A DNA stretch of 12,286 nucleotides. Source: Pyrinomonadaceae bacterium. Lineage in GTDB: Bacteria; Acidobacteriota; Blastocatellia; Pyrinomonadales; Pyrinomonadaceae. The notes beneath the pieces were generated by a model. It saw nothing but the letters and a program-made list of their open reading frames with translations. It was not told the DNA's origin and made no database searches. The DNA lies in assembly GCA_013812565.1 (NCBI GenBank), contig JACCTF010000163.1, positions 1-12,286 of the forward strand, written 5' to 3'. The translations under genes and the position numbers were made by a program. Of this stretch, positions 6,721 to 12,286 are shown in pieces (the first letter of the stretch is position 1; each line of letters starts with the position of its first letter).

Positions 6721-7689
6721 TCACAGAATGGTTTTACCCAGGGCTGAGAGGATAAGTTCGACGCCGAGGTCTGCCGTGCGGTTGTGTGAGTCAAGCGCCG
6801 TGTTGATCTCGACGACTTCCAGAGAGATCATGCCGCCTGCCTCGGCAACTCTCTCCATCGCGAGATGCGATTCGCGGTATGAGATGCCGCCGCGCACCAC
6901 TGTTCCTGATCCCGGAGCATCGCCGGGGTCGAGCACATCTACATCAAGCGTGACGTGGTAACCGGCCGGAGCTTTCTTCGCAATTGCAATCGCTTCCGTC
7001 AAGCATGCGCTCATACCACGCTCATCAATCTCGCGCATCGTAAAAAAGCGTAAACCCAGTTTGCGTATCATCTCGCGCTCGCCCACGTCAACATCGCGCG
7101 CTCCGATGTGAGCGCAGAAGCGCGGATCAAGCTTTGGCGCAAAGCCTGCTATATGCGTTAATTGGGGTGCGCCGTAGCCAAGCAAAGTCGCGAGCGGCAT
7201 GCCGTGAATGTTGCCTGAAGGCGTTGTCTCCGGGGTGTTCATATCGGCATGCGCGTCGAACCAGAGGCAGCCGATTGCTTGATTTTGCGAGTGGTAAAAG
7301 TTGGCGACGCCTGAGATGGTGCCGATTGCAATTGAGTGATCGCCACCAAGCACCAAAGGAAACTCACCTTCTTCAAGGATGCTGTGTACTTCGGCGGCGA
7401 GTTCTTCGGAGGCTTTAGCGATCTGCGGCAGGTACTTTATTTTATCGTTCGCTGCCGCTGGTGTTCGTGGGCGTTCAATACGCATATCGCCCAGGTCACG
7501 CACTTCGAATCCGAGCTGCGCAATACGCTTGTCGAGACAAGCAACGCGCAGAGCTGCCGGGCCGAGATCCACGCCCGCCAAGCTCGACCCGAATCCGAGC
7601 GGCACGCCGATGATCCCGACGCGCCTTCCGGTTCCGGGTAGACTCGTCGCGAGCGTAGCTTGCATCTGCTCCGTCAAAGTTTTGCTCAA
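6721..7689 (-). CDS. rocF: Arginase
   Basis: Arginase hydrolyses L-arginine to ornithine and urea with a binuclear manganese centre, in the cytoplasm. All metal ligands are visible: His118 in GGDHS, Asp145, His147 and Asp149 in FDAHAD, and Asp249 and Asp251 in LDVDVLDP. Family motifs NTPETTPSGNIHGMP, DPGDAPGSGTVVRGG and LEVVEINTALD are also present. These favour arginase over agmatinase and formiminoglutamase, though substrate cannot be proven by eye. The length of 322 residues is slightly more than the usual 300, because of a 20-residue N-terminal extension. The frame opens with TTG at 7689 (AGGG just upstream). An ATG at 7665, with GGAG three bases upstream, is an alternative. Heptamer inverted repeats lie on both sides. 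No urea-cycle or arginine-use genes are adjacent. Confidence 0.92.
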   Translation of the reverse strand: MSKTLTEQMQATLATSLPGTGRRVGIIGVPLGFGSSLAGVDLGPAALRVACLDKRIAQLGFEVRDLGDMRIERPRTPAAANDKIKYLPQIAKASEELAAEVHSILEEGEFPLVLGGDHSIAIGTISGVANFYHSQNQAIGCLWFDAHADMNTPETTPSGNIHGMPLATLLGYGAPQLTHIAGFAPKLDPRFCAHIGARDVDVGEREMIRKLGLRFFTMREIDERGMSACLTEAIAIAKKAPAGYHVTLDVDVLDPGDAPGSGTVVRGGISYRESHLAMERVAEAGGMISLEVVEINTALDSHNRTADLGVELILSALGKTIL

Positions 7690-7722
7690 TGCCCTGACCC
7701 CGCTTTGTGTGTCTTCTTATTG

Positions 7723-7799
7723 AGTTCAAAGTTCAAGGTTCAAAGTTCAAGGTCGGATTTGACATCGCACCTTGAACTTTGAACCTTAAACCTTGAACT
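7723..7799. repeat. Heptamer-built 31-bp inverted repeat between the AIM24 and arginase genes
   Basis: The left arm (7723-7753) contains four tandem heptamers, alternating GTTCAAA and GTTCAAG. The right arm (7769-7799) is its inverted complement with two mismatches in 31 bases, and a 15-base spacer lies between. In RNA from the - strand this would form a long AU-rich hairpin between the AIM24 stop and the arginase start, leaving 33 bases for the arginase leader. There is no open frame and no T-run terminator. Confidence 0.9.
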
Positions 7800-7813
7800 T
7801 GTTTACGGCCCGA

Positions 7814-8695
7814 CTACTGTCCGCCGCCAAAGGTGAATCCGCTGCCTGACTGAGTGGGGAAGAAGGGTTTGAGAAGGCCTGCGAGCGCCGCCAAGTTGCG
7901 CGTCTGAATTAGAATCTCTCCCGGCCCGGCAAATTCCGCAACTATGCCCTCGCCGCTCGTGATGGTGCGGAAGAAACCCACCGCGGCTTTACGTAAGTTG
8001 TACTGCATGGTGCCTTCCCAAGCGACAAGGTGGCCTGTGTCCACTACGTAGCGTTCGCCTGCCGCCAGCCGCTTGCGATGGATCGCGCCGAAGGAAGAGA
8101 CTAATAGCAACCCCGTGCCCTGCACCTGTAGCACGAATAAACCTTCACCGCCAAAGAAGGTCTTGGCGCCGCCCCAGCGCGTATCAACGGCGAGGCTAGC
8201 ATCGCCCGCCAGGTACGCGCTCGATTGCACATAGAAGACTTGGCTTCGCATCTCTAATGCCGCGATGTCGCCGGGTGCGCCCGGCGCGAGCGTCACCTCG
8301 CCCGGGCCGCCGCGCGCCGTGAAGGTCGAAATGAATGCTGACTCGCCGCCGACCGCACGCTTCAGCGCCCCGAAGACTCCGCCCTTCATTTGCGATAGCA
8401 ACTCGACGTTCGCCGACATCGAAACCATTGCGCCCGCTTCGGCTTGAATCGATTGTTCGGCCTGCAACTGTACGACGGCGAGTGAGAACGAAGGCTGGTG
8501 CAATACCTCATAACTGTAGCCGCGCCCTTCGCCCCGACCGTCACTATCAATGTGGATACCGTGCCCGGCAGAACCCGCCACCGCTTCACTGTTGCCCGTT
8601 TGCGAGACAGCGGAGGATTCAGCGACGGGCGTTCCGCACGCTCCGCAAAATCGTGCATTACTGATTAAGGGCGCGCCGCACTTTGAGCAATTCAT
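7814..8695 (-). CDS. AIM24-family protein with N-terminal zinc ribbon
   Basis: The 293-residue protein starts with a zinc ribbon, Cys3, Cys6, Cys17 and Cys20 in CSKCG and FCGACG. A Ser/Gly-rich linker follows (about 25-55) and then an AIM24 (TIGR00266-type) domain from about 58 to 285. Typical AIM24 stretches are QAEAGAMVSMS, GGEGLFVLQVQGTG, YVVDTGHLVAWE and FAGPGEILIQTRNL. The biochemical role of bacterial AIM24 proteins is not established; the fold is a double-stranded beta-helix resembling tandem cupin or trp RNA-binding-like repeats. There is no signal peptide. The ATG overlaps the stop codon of the LOG gene by four bases (ATGA), so the two are probably translated together. The Gly-rich C-terminus (GSGFTFGGGQ) is common in this family. 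Confidence 0.9.
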   Translation of the reverse strand: MNCSKCGAPLISNARFCGACGTPVAESSAVSQTGNSEAVAGSAGHGIHIDSDGRGEGRGYSYEVLHQPSFSLAVVQLQAEQSIQAEAGAMVSMSANVELLSQMKGGVFGALKRAVGGESAFISTFTARGGPGEVTLAPGAPGDIAALEMRSQVFYVQSSAYLAGDASLAVDTRWGGAKTFFGGEGLFVLQVQGTGLLLVSSFGAIHRKRLAAGERYVVDTGHLVAWEGTMQYNLRKAAVGFFRTITSGEGIVAEFAGPGEILIQTRNLAALAGLLKPFFPTQSGSGFTFGGGQ

Positions 8696-9255
8696 AGCTT
8701 CACCTTTCTCGATTTATCAATCACGATCTGCACAGCTTCCTCCGGAGTTCGAGCAAAGTCGAGAACCGCCGCATCTTCTTCGCTGACCACCAAGTTTTCT
8801 CGCCACGCACGAACCACCGGCGGCCAGCAATCTCCTAAGAGCACCAGCGGGCGCGGCTCGATCACCCCGGTCTGAAGCTTGTTCCAGACAAGCGAGATTT
8901 CCGTCACCGTGCCCATGCCGCCACGCAGCGCGATGAAACCGACTGAGCGCGTAATCAGTTGTTGCAGACGCTCATAGAAGTGCGAAGTGGCAACCTTGTC
9001 GGTTAGGTAACGATTTGGTTCGAACTTAAACTGATTCATGACGATGCCGAGAACGCGCCCGCCCCGCTCGTGTGCGCCGCGACTGGCAGCCTCCATCACG
9101 CCGAGATACCCGCCCGTGCAAATCGTGTAGCCGGCTTCGGCCAGCAACTGACCTATGCGCCGGGCCTCAGTGTACTCCGAAGAGTTTTCCCGACAGCGCG
9201 AGCCGCCGAAGATGGTGACGATTTTTTCTATGCCGTTCATCATATATTTATACAT
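8692..9255 (-). CDS. LOG-family (Rossmann-fold) protein, possible nucleoside 5'-monophosphate phosphoribohydrolase
   Basis: The LOG family (once called lysine decarboxylase-like) includes enzymes that release a base from nucleotide monophosphates, as in cytokinin activation. The 187-residue product shows the family order: VTIFGGSR near residues 13-20, ICTGGYLGVMEAASRGA with the nucleotide-binding Gly pair, and the signature region at 110-119. That signature normally reads PGGxGTxxE; here it is LRGGMGTVTE, with Arg111 in place of Pro while Gly112, Gly113, Gly115, Thr116 and Glu119 are kept. Activity is plausible but unproven, and a molybdenum-cofactor-carrier-like binding role is an alternative. 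There are three possible ATG starts within six codons (residues 1, 5 and 6). It lies 25 bases after the broken toxin gene and overlaps the AIM24 gene. Confidence 0.88.
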   Translation of the reverse strand: MYKYMMNGIEKIVTIFGGSRCRENSSEYTEARRIGQLLAEAGYTICTGGYLGVMEAASRGAHERGGRVLGIVMNQFKFEPNRYLTDKVATSHFYERLQQLITRSVGFIALRGGMGTVTEISLVWNKLQTGVIEPRPLVLLGDCWPPVVRAWRENLVVSEEDAAVLDFARTPEEAVQIVIDKSRKVKL

Positions 9256-9280
9256 CTTCTACTGCTTGCTCACCGGTACT

Positions 9281-9673
9281 TCATGGCACAAGTTTAACGT
9301 GCGCGTAGTTCAATATCTTGTCGTCGTAAGTCACGAGCGGGCAATTATAGACGCGCGCCGTAGCGACGATGATTTGATCAGCGGGGTCTTTGTGAAAACT
9401 ACCGGGAAGCTGCGTTGATTCGACCACGATGCGCGGCCTTAACGGCAGAAGCCGCACGCCCGGATAGGCTAACGCTTTCGTAAGCTATTCTTCAACCGAC
9501 AACGGCAACGATAAGCGCCCTAATTTTACTGCCAGCGCAATCCCCCAAAGAGAGATTGCGCTCACGCCAAGTCCGATGGTTTCATATCGTCGAAGCGCCT
9601 CGACGTGTTTAGAATTTAATCGCTTGTCCGCTTGAACTGACCAAATCCAGACATGCGTATCAAGGATAATCAC
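9281..9673 (-). pseudogene. vapC: VapC-type PIN-domain toxin, interrupted by an in-frame amber codon
   Basis: The frame begins at GTG 9673, overlapping the antitoxin stop as GTGA, the usual arrangement for this toxin type. It reads VIILDTHVWIW, with the first catalytic Asp at residue 5, then continues to LPLSVEE and meets TAG at 9485-9487 (codon 63). In the same frame the protein resumes as LTKALAYPGVRLLPLRP, then HKDPADQIIVATARV and LVTYDDKIL, and ends at TGA 9281-9283. The joined product would be 130 residues, normal for a PIN toxin. Related toxins as I recall them have Trp at this point (SVEEWL), so TGG to TAG is the likely change. Residue 44 is Gly (GGG) in SLWGIAL, where an acidic active-site Glu is usual. 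Both lesions would disable an RNase. A TTG at 9688 could extend the start but is less likely. Confidence 0.85.
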
Positions 9674-9888
9674 CGCAATACTTCCCAATCTTCCAGCGGC
9701 ACGACCGGCTCAAACGGATCGTCATACCTGTAAAGTGTTCCGCGCAGCGGATAAGGGTTATCTGTTTTCGCTTCAGGTTGACGCTCCAACACAATCACTT
9801 CCACCAAATCGCCTTCCTTAAACGGCAGTTCTTCCAGCGTAAGCGTTCCGTTGGCTTTGATAACAGCTTCAGTTCGATGTGCTTGCAT
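9670..9888 (-). CDS. vapB: VapB-type antitoxin of the toxin-antitoxin pair
   Basis: The 72-residue protein would bind DNA as a dimer and mask its toxin. The N-terminal half (about residues 4-36) has the strand-turn pattern ANGTLTLEELPFKEGDLVEV, as in AbrB-like or DUF104/AF2212-type antitoxins. The C-terminal half, PYPLRGTLYRYDDPFEPV with a following EDWE, is the acidic and aromatic tail expected to contact the toxin. The frame is intact. The ATG has an ideal Shine-Dalgarno at 9893-9901. The stop overlaps the toxin start by four bases. It starts 32 bases after asnS ends, so it could be read through from asnS or use a promoter inside that gene. The family name is assigned from the pattern and the partner. 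Confidence 0.82.
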   Translation of the reverse strand: MQAHRTEAVIKANGTLTLEELPFKEGDLVEVIVLERQPEAKTDNPYPLRGTLYRYDDPFEPVVPLEDWEVLR

Positions 9889-9892
9889 TACG

Positions 9893-9901
9893 TCACCTCC
9901 C
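9893..9901 (-). promoter_or_regulatory. Near-perfect Shine-Dalgarno of the antitoxin gene
   Basis: Read on the - strand, GGGAGGTGA matches the anti-Shine-Dalgarno end of 16S rRNA, with seven bases between GGAGG and the ATG at 9888. It is by far the strongest ribosome binding site in the window; most other starts have weak ones. High antitoxin output relative to toxin would fit type II systems. Confidence 0.8.
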
Positions 9902-9920
9902 GACTTGTAACTCGCCGAGA

Positions 9921-11234
9921 TTATGGCCTCAACCGATACAACATACGCGGGAACGGAATAGTTTCGCGCACGTGTTCAATGCCGCACATCCATGCGGTGC
10001 AGCGTTCAATGCCCATGCCGAATCCGGCGTGTGGAACGCTGCCGTAGCGTCGCAAATCCAGATACCACTCGAACGCCTCGCGCGGCAGATGATGCTCGTC
10101 AATCTGTTGTTCAAGATATTCGAGCGAAGTCGCCCGCTCGCCCCCACCAATCACTTCGCCGTAGCCTTCCGGTGCAAGCACATCAACGCCGAGCGCCAGC
10201 TCCGGTCGTTCACGGTCACGCGCCATGTAGAAGGCTTTTATCGCCGCCGGGTAGCGATGCACCATCACCGGGCGGTCAAACTTTTTGGAGATGTACGCTT
10301 CGTCCGGTGCGCCGAAGTCGCCGCCCCATTCAAATTTGGTTTCAAGCTCTCCGCGCTCTTGTCCTTCATGCAACAGACGGACGGCTTCATCATAATGGAG
10401 GCGCGGGAAAGGTGTGATGATCTGTTCAAGCTTCGTCAGATCGCGCTCTAAAATCTTTAACTCTTCCCCGCGTTCAGCGAGCACACGCGCGGCAATCGAT
10501 GAAAGGAAGCGCTCGCTTAAATCCATCACATCATCAAGCGTCGCATAGGCCATCTCGGGCTCCACCATCCAGAACTCCGTCAGGTGGCGGCGAGTCTTCG
10601 ACCGCTCGGCGCGAAAGGTCGGCCCGAAGCAGTAGGCTTTGCCGAAGGCAGCGGCGGTCGCTTCGTTGTAGAGCTGGCCGGATTGCGTCAGGTACGCTTT
10701 CTCATCGTCGAAGTAATCGACCTCAAAGAGCGTCGTTGTTCCCTCGCATGCCGCCGGCGTCAGAATCGGCGCGTCGCAGAGGGTAAACCCTTCCGTGTCG
10801 AGAAAGTCGCGTACGGCGCGCACGATTGTGTGGCGCACTTTGAGAATCGCGTGCTGTCGACGTGACCGCAGCCATAAGTGACGGTGGTCCATAAGGAACT
10901 CTGTGCCGTGTTCCTTCGGCGTGATCGGGTAGCCGTCAACCGCTTGCACAACTTCCGCCTGCGTGACATCCACTTCGAAGCCGCCCGGCGCGCGCTCATC
11001 TGCCCGCACCGCGCCGCGTACAATCACCGCTGACTCCTGACCAAGCTTTTGCAATGCTTCCCATGTTTCCGGCGCGACGCTCTTTTTCAGCACCACGCAC
11101 TGGACCACGCCCGTTCCATCACGGAGCTGCGGAAACATAAGTTTCCCGCTCGAACGAAGGTTGTAAAGCCACCCTTTGATGGTGACTTCTTGGTCAACAT
11201 GATTCGCTAATTGGTTGATGTATGTTTGTTGCAT
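9921..11234 (-). CDS. asnS: Asparaginyl-tRNA synthetase
   Basis: This class IIb aminoacyl-tRNA synthetase charges tRNA-Asn with asparagine in the cytoplasm. The 437-residue protein has an N-terminal OB-fold anticodon-binding domain (about 14-100, from [18 protein letters not shown]) and a catalytic domain from about 125. Motif 2 is [21 protein letters not shown] (Phe207-Arg211 onward, running one residue beyond this text) and motif 3 is GFGMGIER at 404-411. The segments [13 protein letters not shown] and [13 protein letters not shown] are those of asparaginyl rather than aspartyl enzymes. It is shorter than the 466-residue E. coli form and resembles the compact type of about 430-440 residues. 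No Shine-Dalgarno is seen before ATG 11234. A heptamer repeat begins seven bases upstream of the start. Confidence 0.94.
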   Translation of the reverse strand: MQQTYINQLANHVDQEVTIKGWLYNLRSSGKLMFPQLRDGTGVVQCVVLKKSVAPETWEALQKLGQESAVIVRGAVRADERAPGGFEVDVTQAEVVQAVDGYPITPKEHGTEFLMDHRHLWLRSRRQHAILKVRHTIVRAVRDFLDTEGFTLCDAPILTPAACEGTTTLFEVDYFDDEKAYLTQSGQLYNEATAAAFGKAYCFGPTFRAERSKTRRHLTEFWMVEPEMAYATLDDVMDLSERFLSSIAARVLAERGEELKILERDLTKLEQIITPFPRLHYDEAVRLLHEGQERGELETKFEWGGDFGAPDEAYISKKFDRPVMVHRYPAAIKAFYMARDRERPELALGVDVLAPEGYGEVIGGGERATSLEYLEQQIDEHHLPREAFEWYLDLRRYGSVPHAGFGMGIERCTAWMCGIEHVRETIPFPRMLYRLRP

Positions 11235-11241
11235 GGCAGTG

Positions 11242-11341
11242 GATTTTAGATTTGCGATTTTAGATTGGCAATTTGAAGACGAGATCTATGACCTCAAATA
11301 ATTGTACTGGCAAAACCGCAGTTGCAAATCTAAAATCGCAA
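11242..11341. repeat. Second heptamer-type inverted repeat, between the amgK-like gene and asnS
   Basis: The words GATTTTA, GATTTGC, GATTTTA and GATTGGC follow each other without a gap at 11242-11269. TTGCGATTTTAGATTGGCAA (11252-11271) is the inverted complement of TTGCAAATCTAAAATCGCAA (11322-11341), with 19 of 20 positions matching and 50 bases between. One arm ends three bases from the AmgK-like stop; the other side lies seven bases from the asnS start. It has the same architecture as the TTGAACC-type elements but a different word. Confidence 0.85.
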
Positions 11342-11344
11342 GTG

Positions 11345-12286
11345 TTATCGGTCGTTTAACCTCGCGCGTATTGCCGCACACAGGGTTGGGAACCGGTCGA
11401 GCCATTCGGCGGCTTGGAGCACGATCAATAAAGCCGGATCGATAAACTGCGCATAGACAGCGCCGCGGCCATACACGCCCGTTTGACAGGAGAATGTTCC
11501 GACGGCTTTTAGACAGCGCTGCACCGTCATTAAACGGAACTCAGACGCGAACTCCTCCGCGTCAATTATCGGAAGTCCGCGCTGCCATCGCTCCTCAAAA
11601 AAGAGCAACTTTTTTTCGTGCAGCTCTGCCGACGAGGGCGGCTCCAGTCGCCGATCTAAGAGCAGCGTTACTAGATCGTAGCTCGTCGGTCCCATGCGTG
11701 CATCCTGATAATCCACGATGCGCAATTGCCCAACTCCGTCCACCATCAAGTTGGAAGTGTGAAAGTCACGATGGCACAACACGCGCGGACGTGCGGCGAG
11801 TTCGGCAGCAATCGTTTGACATTCGTTCTGTAGTTCAGCTTTTTCACTCGCTTTCAACTCTTCTTTGCGCAGACTTCCGAAGTAGTGTTCAAGAAAGAAG
11901 TTTAATTCCCAGCCAAGCTTTGCTTCGTCGAAGGCGAGACGGCTGGCGATTGAGTCCTGTTTGTAAGCCAGGCTCGTCGCCGCTTGGATGTCTGCAATCA
12001 AACTGATCGCATAGTTGACATGCTTTTCGCTTTCGTCTTCCGATGACGATTCAAGCACGGTGCGCAGTTGTCTATCTCCCAAATCCTCTTGAAGGATAAT
12101 GCCGTTGGCCCCGTCCACATCGAGGATTTGTGGTATCGGCAGATTGGCTTCGGCAAACAATTTGGTTATATCGAGAAAGGATTGCGCGTCGGAATCAAAC
12201 GGCTCCGGATAAACAGCCGCGATGGCCGTGCAGCCTTGCCACGGAACGCGAAAATACTCACGCACGGAAGCATCGGGTGTGAGCGC
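11345..12286 (-). CDS. amgK: AmgK-like N-acetylmuramate/N-acetylglucosamine kinase (aminoglycoside phosphotransferase fold), 5' end outside the window
   Basis: The frame is open to the right edge, so the N-terminus is missing; the last 313 residues are visible. The first residues, LTPDASVREYFRV, match the DASxRxYFR nucleotide-binding loop that opens this kinase family, so probably only about 15-30 residues are lost. FAEANLPIPQIL and IILQEDLGDRQL follow the family pattern. The catalytic loop is HRDFHTSNLMV (visible His172, Asp174), and the metal-binding Asp192 lies in IVDYQDARMGP. AmgK phosphorylates C1 of MurNAc or GlcNAc for recycling to UDP-MurNAc through the nucleotidyltransferase MurU. 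A murU-like gene could lie just outside, but that is unseen. Another phosphotransferase substrate remains possible. A GTG at 12265 is inside the conserved loop and is not the start. Confidence 0.82.
   Translation of the reverse strand, partial: ALTPDASVREYFRVPWQGCTAIAAVYPEPFDSDAQSFLDITKLFAEANLPIPQILDVDGANGIILQEDLGDRQLRTVLESSSEDESEKHVNYAISLIADIQAATSLAYKQDSIASRLAFDEAKLGWELNFFLEHYFGSLRKEELKASEKAELQNECQTIAAELAARPRVLCHRDFHTSNLMVDGVGQLRIVDYQDARMGPTSYDLVTLLLDRRLEPPSSAELHEKKLLFFEERWQRGLPIIDAEEFASEFRLMTVQRCLKAVGTFSCQTGVYGRGAVYAQFIDPALLIVLQAAEWLDRFPTLCAAIRARLNDR

Noticed and set aside
6721..7689. Composite transposon formed by the repeats around arginase
   Set aside because: There is no transposase or insertion-sequence end, and the repeats are short heptamer arrays present in different copy number on each side.
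6666..7799. CRISPR array
   Set aside because: The repeats are 7 bases in strict tandem without unique spacers, and there are no cas genes.
10584..10865. Long + strand frames opposite asnS
   Set aside because: They lie opposite an unmistakable class II synthetase and are explained by GC-biased codons.
11494..12006. 170-codon + strand frame opposite the kinase gene
   Set aside because: The - strand has the conserved kinase catalytic loop; the opposite frame is rich in Arg, Ser and Pro and looks like a shadow.

Overview
The window is bacterial chromosome of moderate GC with AT-richer intergenic stretches, and looks like Acidobacteriota, probably Blastocatellia. The best taxonomic clue is the secreted von Willebrand factor A protein at 4452-5402, of the VWFA-related type described from acidobacterial genomes. 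The other genes (ruvX, mltG, ddl, arginase, asnS, an AmgK-like kinase) are widespread, so the placement is an inference. No tRNA, rRNA, CRISPR array, phage gene or transposase gene was found.

Layout: the left part runs on the + strand: ruvX (15-578), mltG (634-1689), a secreted protein of unknown function (1876-2511) and a membrane-anchored protein with an FxLYD-like domain (2554-3240). A 657-base gap without a convincing gene follows; it carries a 104-bp palindromic element resembling a MITE (3475-3578). Then comes a coupled pair of exported proteins, a small helical protein (3898-4455) and the VWA protein (4452-5402). From 5507 to the right edge every gene is on the - strand. In transcription order they are a 5'-truncated AmgK-like sugar kinase, asnS, a vapBC-type antitoxin with a broken toxin, a LOG-family protein overlapping an AIM24-family protein, arginase and ddl. 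The two blocks converge at 5403-5506, where two hairpins lie.

Function: three genes act on peptidoglycan: MltG trims nascent glycan strands, Ddl makes D-Ala-D-Ala, and the AmgK-like kinase probably salvages MurNAc/GlcNAc. They lie in separate transcription units, so this is loose proximity and not an operon. The rest is housekeeping (RuvX, AsnRS, arginase) and exported proteins of unknown role.

The most notable features are: (a) a VapC-type PIN toxin carrying an in-frame amber codon and also Gly in place of the usual active-site Glu, beside an intact antitoxin with a very strong ribosome binding site; (b) intergenic inverted repeats built from 7-base words, two of one family flanking the arginase gene and one of another family before asnS; (c) the MITE-like element. 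I found no convincing new multi-gene system.
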